A DNA stretch of 64,000 bases from Nostoc sp. NIES-4103 (GTDB lineage Bacteria > Cyanobacteriota > Cyanobacteriia > Cyanobacteriales > Nostocaceae): positions 618,607 through 682,606 of the forward strand of contig NZ_AP018288.1 of the NCBI RefSeq assembly GCF_002368335.1. Direction: 5' to 3'. This document shows, piece after piece, positions 25,095 to 33,878 of the stretch. Numbering within the stretch: the stretch's first letter is position 1; every line of letters begins with the position of its first letter. The notes below the pieces were generated by a model. The model worked only from the letters and a program-made list of their open reading frames with translations. It did no database searches and was not told the DNA's origin. The translations under genes and the position numbers were made by a program.

Positions 25095-25721
25095 CTAAGC
25101 AATAATACGGTGATTTATAGACTGAGAAAATAATGGACGAGACAGACTAGCCCTCAAGCTGGCTCCGGTACGTCCTGTAAAAAACCATACTACCGACCGT
25201 CCAAAATCACGAAAGATACGAATCATGGATTCTCTAGGGTAGGAAGAGGTGATGGGAACAGGAGTAAAAGTGATACCATTGCTACCTAGAACGATAGTAG
25301 CTATTGCCTTGGCTCTGGGCATGTGGAAATCCGAGGTAATCAGGTAAAGGTGCTGAATCCGAAGTTGTTTAAAATCTGCAACGAGGGTTGTAAAATTGGT
25401 AACGGTATCAGTAGCCCGGTAGTCAAGGTGAAGGCGATCGCTTGGAGTACCCACAGTTTTGAAAATGGCTTGGATTGTCTCTGGAGGGTTACCACTGGAA
25501 ATCCAAATATCCAACGAGGGATGTTTTTGGGCAAATTGGGCAGTGAATTCTTCTCGATATGGGCTACCACCGAGGGTGAGAATAGCTTGGGGTTGTGGGG
25601 CTTGGTAGGAAGCGATCGCTAATCGAATGGGTATGAATAACAGCAGGATCAGCATAAAACCTGCTAGAGCAAAAATCCAATACTGTCTCACAAGATGAAA
25701 TACTTTCATCAACAGACTCAC
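25095..25721 (-). CDS. YdcF/SanA-type (DUF218) membrane-anchored protein
   Basis: This protein, about 204-208 residues, has one N-terminal membrane segment (ALAGFMLILLLFIPIRLAI) and a DUF218 domain: AILTLGGSPYREEF, IWISSGNPPE, YRATDTVTNFTTL and LYLITSDFHMPRAKAI. The family (ElyC, SanA, YdcF) is linked to envelope carbon-lipid and peptidoglycan homeostasis; the biochemical activity is unsettled. The first in-frame start is GTG at 25721; ATG at 25709, four codons on, is an equally good choice. It sits just downstream of the polysaccharide locus on the same strand but 60 bp apart, so it may be its last gene. Confidence 0.85.
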   Translation of the reverse strand: MSLLMKVFHLVRQYWIFALAGFMLILLLFIPIRLAIASYQAPQPQAILTLGGSPYREEFTAQFAQKHPSLDIWISSGNPPETIQAIFKTVGTPSDRLHLDYRATDTVTNFTTLVADFKQLRIQHLYLITSDFHMPRAKAIATIVLGSNGITFTPVPITSSYPRESMIRIFRDFGRSVVWFFTGRTGASLRASLSRPLFSQSINHRIIA

Positions 25722-25781
25722 TGATTTGCTAGTTCTTGATTTCTGACTCTATTTTGCCGTGGGCGATCGCCTCATCTGAGA

Positions 25782-27524
25782 TCACGAAGATGATTTAATA
25801 TCCTTGCGTTCTACATAATAAGAACCCAACACCAAAGCATCCATGTGCGTTCTCAAAAAGCACTGAATGGCTTCTTTTGGCGTTCTGACGATGGGTTCAT
25901 TTTCATTGAGGGAGGTATTCAAAATAATAGGAACACCAGTACGTTGAGCAAAAGTATTAATCAAATCCCAATATAGAGGATTAGTTTGACGACTGACAGT
26001 TTGTAAGCGACCAGTACCATCAACATGGGTGACAGCAGGAATTTGTTCTCTTTTTTCAGGGCGAATTTTAAACACCTTTTCCATGAATGGTGTTGGTGCA
26101 TCAATCTCAAAGTATTCACCTACATGTTCTTCGAGAATGCTGGGAGCGAAGGGACGGAACTTTTCCCTAAATTTAATTTTGAGGTTGATAATATCGCGCA
26201 TATCAACACGGCGCGGATCGGCAATCAGGGATCTGTTGCCTAAAGCTCTAGCAGCAAATTCCATCCTACCTTGAAACCAACCAACTACTTTACCTTCACA
26301 AAGGGCATCAACAACATGGTGTAATAGTGCTTCTCGCTCTAGATGTTTCGGTTGCAAATCGTGGGATTGCAATGATAGCAAGCATTCTTCATCGGAAAAC
26401 TCTGAACCCCAATATGCATGATTTAAAACAAACTGACGTGGTTGTTTGAGAACATGATTCCAAACAAAAAAAGCTGCCCCAATAGAAGTACCATTGTCAG
26501 CCGCACCTACAGGAATATAAATATTTTTGAAGGGAGTATTTTGAGTAATCTTACCATTGGCAACGGAATTCATTGCTACACCGCCTGCCAAGCAGAGATT
26601 CTCACTTTGAGTGCGATCGCTTAGCCGATTCAGGAGATGAAAAATAATTTCTTCTGTCACCGCTTGCACAGAAATAGCAATGTTCTGATGCTTGGGGGTA
26701 ACTTCTGAGTGGGGTTGTCGTGCTGGCCCCAATAATTTTTCTAATTCTGGGCTGTGGAAAGGTTCAACAATGGGCGCTCCATTATCCCACTTCATGGCAA
26801 TGCCTTGTTCGTGGTGAGTAAAGTAATCAAGGTTCAACTCAAAACTATCACCTTTGGGATAAATAATTTTGCGGAAGGCTTCTAAATATTCTGGTTCTCC
26901 GTAAGGTGCCAATCCCATGACTTTATATTCATCTCCATAGGCGGGAAAACCCAAATAAAGAGTAATGGCATTGTAAAGATAACCGATGGAGTGAGGATAG
27001 TGAGTGCGAGAGAAATACTCTAAATGGTTGCCTTCACCAGCAGCAGCAAGGGTACTCACAAAGTCTCCCATGCCGTCCACGGATAAGATAGCAGCTTTTT
27101 CAAAGGGGGAGACAAAGAAGGCGCTGGCTAGGTGAGTTGTGTGGTGTTCCAGTGAATGGATGGTGGCTTTGATATCTTGCACTTGACAGTAACAAGCATC
27201 TGCTAACTGCTGCTGGAGGCTGGCGGATTTACTTTGTTTGTTAAATCTATCTAGAAGTGACGATAGCGAGGGACGTTGTTGCAGGGTGAAGAGGAGTTTA
27301 CGATTCAGGTTAGCTTTGGGGTTAAAGGATACTGCTACATGATCCAAGTCTGCGGCACTAATGCCACCAACTTTCAAGCAATAGCGGATGGATTCTGCGG
27401 GAAATCCAGCCCAATGTTTGACTCTATTAAACCGTTCTTCTTCAACTGCGGCAACCAGCTGACCGTTTTGGATCAAGCTAGCAGAGGCGTCACCATGGTA
27501 AGCATTAATTCCGAGAATATTCAT
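25782..27524 (-). CDS. Carbamoyltransferase, NodU/CmcH family
   Basis: This enzyme transfers a carbamoyl group from carbamoyl phosphate to a hydroxyl of a sugar or antibiotic, via a carbamoyl-adenylate. At 580 residues it has both halves: the N-terminal Kae1-like domain (ILGINAYHGDASASLIQNG, EEERFNRVKH, HHTTHLASAF, DGMGD, GDEYKVMGLAPYG) and the C-terminal YrdC-like domain (GRMEFAARALGNRSLIADPR, FRPFAPSI, PIILNTSLNENEPIV). It lies at the downstream end of the polysaccharide locus, so carbamoylation of a glycan is the natural inference. The paralogous role in tobramycin- or nebramycin-like natural products cannot be excluded. Confidence 0.93.
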   Translation of the reverse strand: MNILGINAYHGDASASLIQNGQLVAAVEEERFNRVKHWAGFPAESIRYCLKVGGISAADLDHVAVSFNPKANLNRKLLFTLQQRPSLSSLLDRFNKQSKSASLQQQLADACYCQVQDIKATIHSLEHHTTHLASAFFVSPFEKAAILSVDGMGDFVSTLAAAGEGNHLEYFSRTHYPHSIGYLYNAITLYLGFPAYGDEYKVMGLAPYGEPEYLEAFRKIIYPKGDSFELNLDYFTHHEQGIAMKWDNGAPIVEPFHSPELEKLLGPARQPHSEVTPKHQNIAISVQAVTEEIIFHLLNRLSDRTQSENLCLAGGVAMNSVANGKITQNTPFKNIYIPVGAADNGTSIGAAFFVWNHVLKQPRQFVLNHAYWGSEFSDEECLLSLQSHDLQPKHLEREALLHHVVDALCEGKVVGWFQGRMEFAARALGNRSLIADPRRVDMRDIINLKIKFREKFRPFAPSILEEHVGEYFEIDAPTPFMEKVFKIRPEKREQIPAVTHVDGTGRLQTVSRQTNPLYWDLINTFAQRTGVPIILNTSLNENEPIVRTPKEAIQCFLRTHMDALVLGSYYVERKDIKSSS

Positions 27525-27668
27525 ATGATTAAGACTGAGTTTAGTAACCTGAAATATTTAAATTGCTCTGATAATTAAGGGTGAGGAATATTGATCAGGG
27601 TGAGCAGTACCCGCAACTTTGCAGTTATAGCATGGTTTTATTGGGATTCAGCATCACCCTTTCTATGA

Positions 27669-28385
27669 TTATTTGACTCCAAGTAAAGCGACATGGCCTG
27701 CCGTTCTGTATGGATTTATTCCTCCATTGCTGGTATTTAAGAGATGGACATTCTGACAACAACGTTTAATTTGCTTGTAATGATTGAAAACCGAATAAGA
27801 GTAGGTTAGTCCATCGCCTTCTAAGATAGTGTACCCCTTACCTTTAGTTTTAATGAAGTCGGCAAAGCCCCACAAACCAAAAGCGTTTATTAGCTGTTTG
27901 ATCAATCTAGCCGATGGCGAACCTTGTCCAAAGTTATTAGAATCTGATATAAATATTGCTTTTTTAGCAACCCGCAACATTTCGGATACTGCTGTTTCTG
28001 ACCTTCTGATATGGTGTAATACTCCAAATTCACACACCAGATCAAACTGCCCGTCATCGAAATCAATATGGGTGGCATCACCACTAATTAGCTCGTCATC
28101 AGATAAACCATTAGAATATCCTATTTCTCTTAATTCTTTGACTGGTTCTATACCAATTATCTGGATATTAGGTCGTTTTTTCTTAATGTAACTTAATGCT
28201 CGTCCTGTTCCTGAGCCAACATCCAGAATAGACTGAATCTCCAGGTAATCCAAGGCTGCCACCATAAAACCTAATGCCAAATAATGTTCATCCTTTGAAC
28301 TGACGTGTACTTGATTGTATTCATCGGCTGTCTCAGCGTAGTAGCGTCGCTGCAATTCGATTTCTTTTTGTTCTGGCAAATTCAT
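27669..28385 (-). CDS. Class I SAM-dependent methyltransferase
   Basis: This 238-residue soluble enzyme has motif I ILDVGSGTGRAL (53-64), an acidic ribose-binding residue in IGIEPVKEL, a post-motif GDATHIDFDDGQFDLV and FGVLHHIRR. It is a Methyltransf_11/25-type fold. From its place between the carbamoyltransferase and a glycosyltransferase, O-methylation of a sugar or glycan end is likely. The substrate is not visible from sequence. A 144-bp gap separates it from the carbamoyltransferase. Confidence 0.88.
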   Translation of the reverse strand: MNLPEQKEIELQRRYYAETADEYNQVHVSSKDEHYLALGFMVAALDYLEIQSILDVGSGTGRALSYIKKKRPNIQIIGIEPVKELREIGYSNGLSDDELISGDATHIDFDDGQFDLVCEFGVLHHIRRSETAVSEMLRVAKKAIFISDSNNFGQGSPSARLIKQLINAFGLWGFADFIKTKGKGYTILEGDGLTYSYSVFNHYKQIKRCCQNVHLLNTSNGGINPYRTAGHVALLGVK

Positions 28386-28446
28386 GGGCTATTAACCGTT
28401 TAATTAATGCTTTGTTACTATTTGAACCAATCTGGTTTTTGTATTT

Positions 28447-29226
28447 TTACATATCTATTTTTTGAATTTTCTCATACTCAAATAGCCGGATTGCCAACAG
28501 AATTTCTGCTAAAACCCGCTGAAGTGCATAGTACCAACCATGCCAACCATCAAGAATACCGCCTTTGAGAATCAGGCAATAAATTAAGATGATCAAGGGA
28601 GCCAAGATTTTTTGCTTACGGATGCGATCGCTAAAACTCAGTTCACTTTCTGGTGTTTCTAAGAGCTTTTTAGCTTCAATCACCATGTAACGATCCTGTG
28701 CCCACAACCAGCGGCTTAGGGGTTTGCGATCGTCATGATGTATATAAGCAGATAGCATACTCGATTTACCTTCTACCCAAACTTTATGAGCATGTCCATC
28801 ATCTTTGTAAATCGCTTTTTGCTTTTTATAAAGTACTTTTCGGGGCGGAAGTAGAGTTCCACGCAAAGGCTTACCAAAGATACAATACTTGAATCTCACA
28901 CTGTAACTGTCTGCATCAGACTCTATTCGCAGTGTTTTAATTTCATGAATTAGTTCATCAGTTAAAACATAATCAGCATCTAGAGAAAGCACCCATTCGG
29001 ATGTAATTTTTTCTAGTCCATAATTACATTGAGCAGCAAAGGAATCAAATTTTCTTTGAAAGACTTGTATTTGTGGATAGGAATATAAAATTTCTAAAGT
29101 TTCATCAGTGCTGAAACTGTCAATTACTACAATTGACTTTGCCCAGGTGAGACTCTCCAGGGTGCGACGAATATTTGGAGCTTCGTTGTAAGTAAGGATC
29201 AGCGGGGTTATGTCTGACGATAACAT
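28447..29226 (-). CDS. Family 2 glycosyltransferase (WaaE/KdtX-like)
   Basis: A 259-residue GT-A enzyme with LILTYNEAPNIRRTLESL, VVIDSFSTDET and LSLDADYVL (DXD-like) followed by HDDRKPLSRWLWAQDRYMVIEA. The pattern of the WaaE/KdtX subgroup (beta-glucosyl/ heptosyl-type transferases of LPS cores) fits in length and spacing. A C-terminal hydrophobic helix (LAPLIILIYCLILKGGIL) suggests membrane association. Part of the polysaccharide locus. Confidence 0.88.
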   Translation of the reverse strand: MLSSDITPLILTYNEAPNIRRTLESLTWAKSIVVIDSFSTDETLEILYSYPQIQVFQRKFDSFAAQCNYGLEKITSEWVLSLDADYVLTDELIHEIKTLRIESDADSYSVRFKYCIFGKPLRGTLLPPRKVLYKKQKAIYKDDGHAHKVWVEGKSSMLSAYIHHDDRKPLSRWLWAQDRYMVIEAKKLLETPESELSFSDRIRKQKILAPLIILIYCLILKGGILDGWHGWYYALQRVLAEILLAIRLFEYEKIQKIDM

Positions 29227-29489
29227 AAGATATTTTATAGTTAAATAATATTAAAATTTATTTTATATAAATCTTGGCGAATCAAGATAATGGTGCGGGT
29301 TTAAGCAAGCAAGTTGATGTTATTGCAATACAGTTCGGATCAGCTCTTGAGAGAGGAGCATAGGGGAAATGACTTGTACAATAACTCTCCCCTGCTCTTT
29401 TGGTTGCCTCAAGAAATAGCTTTCTTACTCCTTTCCCACCTGAAGATTACTGTTTAGACAGCAGGAGGGCAAGGGAGCAGAGGACTCAA
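29227..29489. repeat. Intergenic sequence with gagcagggg-type repeat pieces
   Basis: Pieces such as gagagaggagcatagggg (about 29350), actctcccctgctctttt (about 29383) and gcaggagggcaagggagcag (about 29461) are relatives of the repeats inserted in lysC and recG, arranged in both orientations so that imperfect hairpins are possible. No gene is visible. Confidence 0.6.
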
Positions 29490-30425
29490 TTACCGACATT
29501 TTAAATAGATTCTATTGACGTAGGGATCGAATTGATTGGGATCTGAATATGACCTTAAGGGAACTTTAGGCCCAAATGGTAATGGAAACAAGGTGTAAGT
29601 CACTGCTACAATCAACCGATGCTTATTTTTAGGAACCAGAGAACGGTGAAGTACGTAGCTATTCTCAAGCCAAGCCAAGCCTGCCTCACCAGTAAGTTTG
29701 ATGAAGTTATCTTTCATGGGAAAATCAGGATTATTAATGTCTAAATCTCTGGTTTTAGGTGGCAGTAACCATGTATGGGATTTTTTAATATATGCATGGG
29801 GGCCAGAATGTTCATCTACATCAGTTAAATAGATAAACAACTTAATTTCTGACCAATCATCCACGTCTCTATGAAATTCTCCGGGATGTGTGAAATATCG
29901 TTCATTTGAATTTGCTTGAGCATCAAAGCCAGACAATAACCACCAGATATGTATCATAGCAATTGTTGGTTTTGCTCCAAATATCTCCTCAATTATAGTT
30001 AAAATCATTGTATTATTAGCCAGTTCTAAGACATGGGGAATGCTAACTGTGTCCTCAAGTTTATAATAGGCATGAATACAAGATTTAGGAGCGAATCTTG
30101 GTGCAAGAAATGTCTCTTTTCCTGGTCGTTGACGATCTATGCATAACTTCGTAGACAAGTATGACTTCATCTCTTCAATTTGAGTACTTGTCACAAAGTT
30201 ATCCAAGACTAGTAAGCCATTTTCTTCCAAAATTTGAACATCTTTCTGGATTTGAAAATTAATTTTATTACTTGGAGTTTTGGGAAGTAAATAGGAGAAT
30301 AAACTTCCTATTAATTTCCGATACTTGGGATTTAAAATTAGCATTTGAAAATAGTATAAAGTCCATTTGTAATCAGTCAAAGCTTGTTTGATTAGTCGGA
30401 CGTATCTGGCTATTTTCGTTTCCAT
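29490..30425 (-). CDS. PhyH-type Fe(II)/2-oxoglutarate dioxygenase
   Basis: This protein of about 311 residues has the phytanoyl-CoA dioxygenase fold. Visible are the N-terminal helix (KDVQILEENGLLVLDNF), the metal-binding HxD in GEFHRDVDDW, the second strand region HSGPHAYIKKSHTW, the distal His in NSYVLHRSL and the 2-oxoglutarate Arg in KNKHRLIVAV. ATG at 30425 is preferred; an in-frame TTG lies 18 codons upstream. In polysaccharide loci such enzymes may hydroxylate or oxidise a sugar or its acyl group. It is AT-rich relative to neighbours and separated by 250 bp from the gene transcribed before it. Confidence 0.85.
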   Translation of the reverse strand: METKIARYVRLIKQALTDYKWTLYYFQMLILNPKYRKLIGSLFSYLLPKTPSNKINFQIQKDVQILEENGLLVLDNFVTSTQIEEMKSYLSTKLCIDRQRPGKETFLAPRFAPKSCIHAYYKLEDTVSIPHVLELANNTMILTIIEEIFGAKPTIAMIHIWWLLSGFDAQANSNERYFTHPGEFHRDVDDWSEIKLFIYLTDVDEHSGPHAYIKKSHTWLLPPKTRDLDINNPDFPMKDNFIKLTGEAGLAWLENSYVLHRSLVPKNKHRLIVAVTYTLFPLPFGPKVPLRSYSDPNQFDPYVNRIYLKCR

Positions 30426-30675
30426 TGCTAGAAATTTTTTGGCAACGATTAAAAAAGTGTTGGAGTATGTATCTAACAATTTGATTACATAACCATGAAA
30501 TCAAGTTGCTATACTCCAACTACAATATCATAATTAATGCTTGATATCTAGCAAATATTTGTTGGATATGAACACCTCAATGTATGCTTAATAGCAAGTT
30601 ATTATGTATCTGCTTTAGACATTTTCTGATATACTGCTTGCTGCACCATGAAATTGGTTTTACAATTGAAATTAA

Positions 30676-31851
30676 TTAGGATTTAAAAATAATATTTTGA
30701 TAAATATCAACCATTTTCCTTGCTATTTTGTCCCAAGTATATTGTTCTTTAATCATTTGACGAGCGCGATCGCCCATATCTTTAGCTTGTTGCGGATGAG
30801 TGAGATGCTGTTCAATAGCTTGGGCGATGGCCAGCACATCGAGTTCGGGAACGTAACCGAGTTGGTTTTCTTTAACAACGGCAGCTAAAGCCACACCAGG
30901 AGTCACAACAACGGGAACACCAAAAGCCAAAGCCTCTAAAACGGCGATGCCAAAGTTTTCTGTGTGGGATGTCAGGGCAAATAAATCTGAACCTTGCATA
31001 AACAGGTTTTTCATCTCTCCAGTCAGAAATCCCACAAAATGAGTGCGATCGCCAATGCCACTTGAAACTGCAACAGACTCAATTTCCGCTTCGTATTCCT
31101 TAGTACCACTGCCTGCTACAACAAAGGTGAAACGGTAATCTGTGAGTTTACCTAAAGCGCGAATCAGATAGTCTAGTCCTTTTTTGGGATGCAGACGAGA
31201 TAAAAATAAAATTACAGGTTCATCTGCTGGGATATTAAGATGTTGTCGCAGGCGATCGCGGGCGTTCGGGATAGGAGAAGGAATAGAAAGTCCGTGGGGT
31301 AGGACAAAACTAGGAACATCCAGCGCTAAACGAGAAACTTCTTGCTGTTCTTGAAAAGAAGTCAGGTGAAGCGCACGACTAGACTTGAGGTTAGACCGTT
31401 CGATTAAGTTGAGATAAATTTGTTTTTTGTAAGCACTTTGCTGAAGCGACCATTGGCAAAGTTGTCCCAATGGTCGAGTAATATAGGGAATACTTTGAAG
31501 ACGAGCGATCACCATGGCCGCCGTTGAAGCATAGGAAAAAATCGCGTGGATATGTAGTAAGTCATAATTAGAAACATGTTGCCACAACCAAGCAGTTAGC
31601 TGACTAGAAAAAGCAAATTCTCTTATAGAGTGAACTTGGGGAGAAAAACGCGAAAAAAACCGAACTGGAACTTGCTGATATTCAATAAATTTGCCAAGAG
31701 GTACATCGAGTAAATCATTGCCATTATCATTAGTAGTGGCAATTTCACTTTCAATACCTGTCTTTCGTAAGGCTTTAACTGTTTCCAGAACTGCTTGACT
31801 AGGGCCGCCTCGTACTGACGCGACTGAAGGAATAATGTGTAGGACTTTCAT
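30676..31851 (-). CDS. Family 4 glycosyltransferase, paralogue of the gene at 33879-35069
   Basis: Retaining GT-B enzyme of about 391 residues. The N-terminal Rossmann domain has MKVLHIIPSVASVRGGPSQAV, and the C-terminal UDP-sugar-binding half has PVILFLSRLHPKKGLDYLIRAL and the EX7E motif in FGIAVLEALAFGVPVV. The ATG at 31851 was chosen because family members start at MKVLHIIPS; a GTG-like extension of 14 residues upstream has no homologous character. It is nearly collinear in sequence with the enzyme on the other side of asnB (shared EIATTNDNG, EYQQVPV, YDLLHIHAIFSYAST), so a duplication is likely. A strong hairpin lies just upstream. Confidence 0.93.
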   Translation of the reverse strand: MKVLHIIPSVASVRGGPSQAVLETVKALRKTGIESEIATTNDNGNDLLDVPLGKFIEYQQVPVRFFSRFSPQVHSIREFAFSSQLTAWLWQHVSNYDLLHIHAIFSYASTAAMVIARLQSIPYITRPLGQLCQWSLQQSAYKKQIYLNLIERSNLKSSRALHLTSFQEQQEVSRLALDVPSFVLPHGLSIPSPIPNARDRLRQHLNIPADEPVILFLSRLHPKKGLDYLIRALGKLTDYRFTFVVAGSGTKEYEAEIESVAVSSGIGDRTHFVGFLTGEMKNLFMQGSDLFALTSHTENFGIAVLEALAFGVPVVVTPGVALAAVVKENQLGYVPELDVLAIAQAIEQHLTHPQQAKDMGDRARQMIKEQYTWDKIARKMVDIYQNIIFKS

Positions 31852-31891
31852 GTTTATCCAAAACTTGGGCGTTTTGAAAAAATAGTTTACC

Positions 31892-31942
31892 AAGCTAATG
31901 ATCTTTATTTCTTCTTTCTGGAGAAATAAAGATCATTAGCTT
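31892..31942 (-). terminator. Perfect 21-bp hairpin between asnB and the family 4 glycosyltransferase
   Basis: The arms 31892-31912 and 31922-31942 are perfectly complementary over 21 bp, with a 9-nt loop (31913-31921). On the transcribed minus strand it is followed by ggtaaactattttttc, giving a T-rich tract after about 10 nt. It sits in the only sizeable gap (195 bp) of this part of the operon and 40 bp before the next start codon. It could be an attenuator or partial terminator, an RNA-stability element, or the trace of a small repeat. Confidence 0.7.
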
Positions 31943-32046
31943 ATTTATAACCACATAATAGTCCCGATATCTACTTAATTTAAATTTTCGGCTTAGCTGC
32001 AAAATTTCGCTTTTATGATGATTCTTTTTGAATGTTATTAGATGGT

Positions 32047-33867
32047 TCATGCCTGAACTTGCTGCCACCAATACTGAAGAATTGCCAGACTCCAGCGACG
32101 ATACCATAATTTGAGGTTAATATCTTTGCCCATTTCATGTGCTGGAAAATAATCGCTCCACTCGTTCTCTATCCATTGCTGAAAAGGAAAAAAGAATCCT
32201 CGTTTGGGACGATTAAGTAACCAATTCGGTAACTCAGGAATCGCCTGAATTAATAATTGTTTACCTGGTGCTAGCCGCATTGTGCTAGGAATAGAAGCGA
32301 TCGCTTCTAGTAAAGTCTTATCAACTAAGGGGACTCGCAATTCTAATCCCCACGCCATACTCATCACATCGCTGTCTCGTAATAATTGATTACGCATATA
32401 AAAGCTGAGTTCTAGCAGGCTGACTTCATCTTCTAAAGTGGGGAGATTTTTGGCTAAGCTAATATCCTGAAAAATACCCCTCTCCCAAATGGCAAAAGGC
32501 TGTTGAGTCGGGGAATCTTGGAAGTAATACTGAAGAATTTTCCAAGCTTCAGTTTGGGAGAAAATACCCCTGAAACTGCGGTAGGCTGCTGCTGTTGTTG
32601 GCTTTTGCTGTAAAAAGTCTCCTAAACGCTGCATTCTGGGTGATTTACCCCAAAGTGCTAATCCTCTACCCACACTAGTACTGATGGGTTGAATTTTGCG
32701 GAGTTGCTGTCCCCAGCGCAGCATCTTTGGTACTTGTTGAAATGTCTTATAACCACCAAAAAACTCATCTCCCCCAAGCCCAGATAATACTACTTTCGTG
32801 CCATCTTTGTGGGCAACTTGAGAGACACAAAAAGTATTAAAACCATCAATACTTGGTTGGTCAATACTTGCTAAAAATTGAGGTAGGAGTTCTCGCCCTA
32901 AGGAAGCCGAAACTTTATATTCTGTATGGTCAGTACCAAATTCTTGAGCAATTTTAGCAGCCAGTTCTCCTTCATTCCACTCATTTTCTGCAAAAGCAAT
33001 TGAGTAGGTGCGTAAATTACCTTTTTGAGTTTGACGTGCTAAGGCGACAACTGAAGTAGAATCAATGCCACCACTGAGAAATATCCCTACTGGAACATCG
33101 CTGATAAAATGATGTTCAGTAGAATCAATCAGAGCCTTACGGACTTTTTCTTGAGCTTCTGTCAGAGAAATTGTTTCAGGAGTAAAGTCAATTTGCCAAT
33201 ACTGCTGTTGAATGAGTTTATCAGCACGCCAATGTAACCAATGACCAGCCGATAAACAGTGAATACCTTCAATTAATGTGTAAGGTTCTGGGACTGATCC
33301 GCTTACTAAATAGCCATATAAACCTTGGGGATTTAAGGCAATTTTAGGCAGTTTAGAAGCCAGAATTGCTCGCAATTCTGAGGCAAATACTAAAGTTGAG
33401 CCAGATTGCCAATAGTAAAGAGGTTTAATTCCTAAAGGATCGCGGGCAATAAAACAAGTTTGTTCTTGATTATCCCAAATAGCAAAAGCAAACATGCCGC
33501 GCAAATGTTTTACACATTCGGCTCCTTGATGCTGATAAAGTTTTAGGATAACTTCAGTATCTGTTTGTGAATGAAATTGTTCTCCTTTTGTCTCTAATTC
33601 ACGTCGCAATTGCCGAAAGTTATAGATTTCCCCATTAAAAGTAATCCAGTAGCGACCGTCAGGTGTAGACATCGGCTGATGTCCAGCGGTGCTGAGGTCA
33701 ATAATAGAAAGGCGAGTATGAGCAAAAGCAACTTGTCTATTTGGGGAAATATAAATTCCTTGGTCATCAGGGCCACGATGCTGTAGAGCAGTTTGCATCC
33801 TCAAGATCAAGGTTTCCAAGTTGTTTTGGATTTCAGTGTTAGTTAAAATTCCGGCAATGCCACACAT
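32047..33867 (-). CDS. AsnB-type glutamine amidotransferase (first copy)
   Basis: Class II amidotransferase of 606 residues. Cys2 at MCGIAGI is the glutaminase nucleophile; RGPDDQG, FNGEIYNF and the synthetase P-loop SGGIDS (265-270) are intact, so it can in principle use glutamine and ATP to amidate a carboxylate. It is annotated in most genomes as asparagine synthase, but in O-antigen and exopolysaccharide loci such enzymes convert sugar uronic acids to uronamides, which I think more likely here. It lies between two paralogous glycosyltransferases. ATG at 33867. Confidence 0.9.
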   Translation of the reverse strand: MCGIAGILTNTEIQNNLETLILRMQTALQHRGPDDQGIYISPNRQVAFAHTRLSIIDLSTAGHQPMSTPDGRYWITFNGEIYNFRQLRRELETKGEQFHSQTDTEVILKLYQHQGAECVKHLRGMFAFAIWDNQEQTCFIARDPLGIKPLYYWQSGSTLVFASELRAILASKLPKIALNPQGLYGYLVSGSVPEPYTLIEGIHCLSAGHWLHWRADKLIQQQYWQIDFTPETISLTEAQEKVRKALIDSTEHHFISDVPVGIFLSGGIDSTSVVALARQTQKGNLRTYSIAFAENEWNEGELAAKIAQEFGTDHTEYKVSASLGRELLPQFLASIDQPSIDGFNTFCVSQVAHKDGTKVVLSGLGGDEFFGGYKTFQQVPKMLRWGQQLRKIQPISTSVGRGLALWGKSPRMQRLGDFLQQKPTTAAAYRSFRGIFSQTEAWKILQYYFQDSPTQQPFAIWERGIFQDISLAKNLPTLEDEVSLLELSFYMRNQLLRDSDVMSMAWGLELRVPLVDKTLLEAIASIPSTMRLAPGKQLLIQAIPELPNWLLNRPKRGFFFPFQQWIENEWSDYFPAHEMGKDINLKLWYRRWSLAILQYWWQQVQA

Positions 33868-33878
33868 AAAGATTAATA

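Noticed and set aside
24868..25098. 76-codon plus-strand gene in the inverted-repeat element
   Set aside because: It covers the MITE-like repeat, and its residues derive from the repeat palindromes.
31895..32107. 70-codon minus-strand gene between asnB and the GT4 gene
   Set aside because: It lies over the perfect hairpin and the asnB 3' end in another frame, with no homology character.
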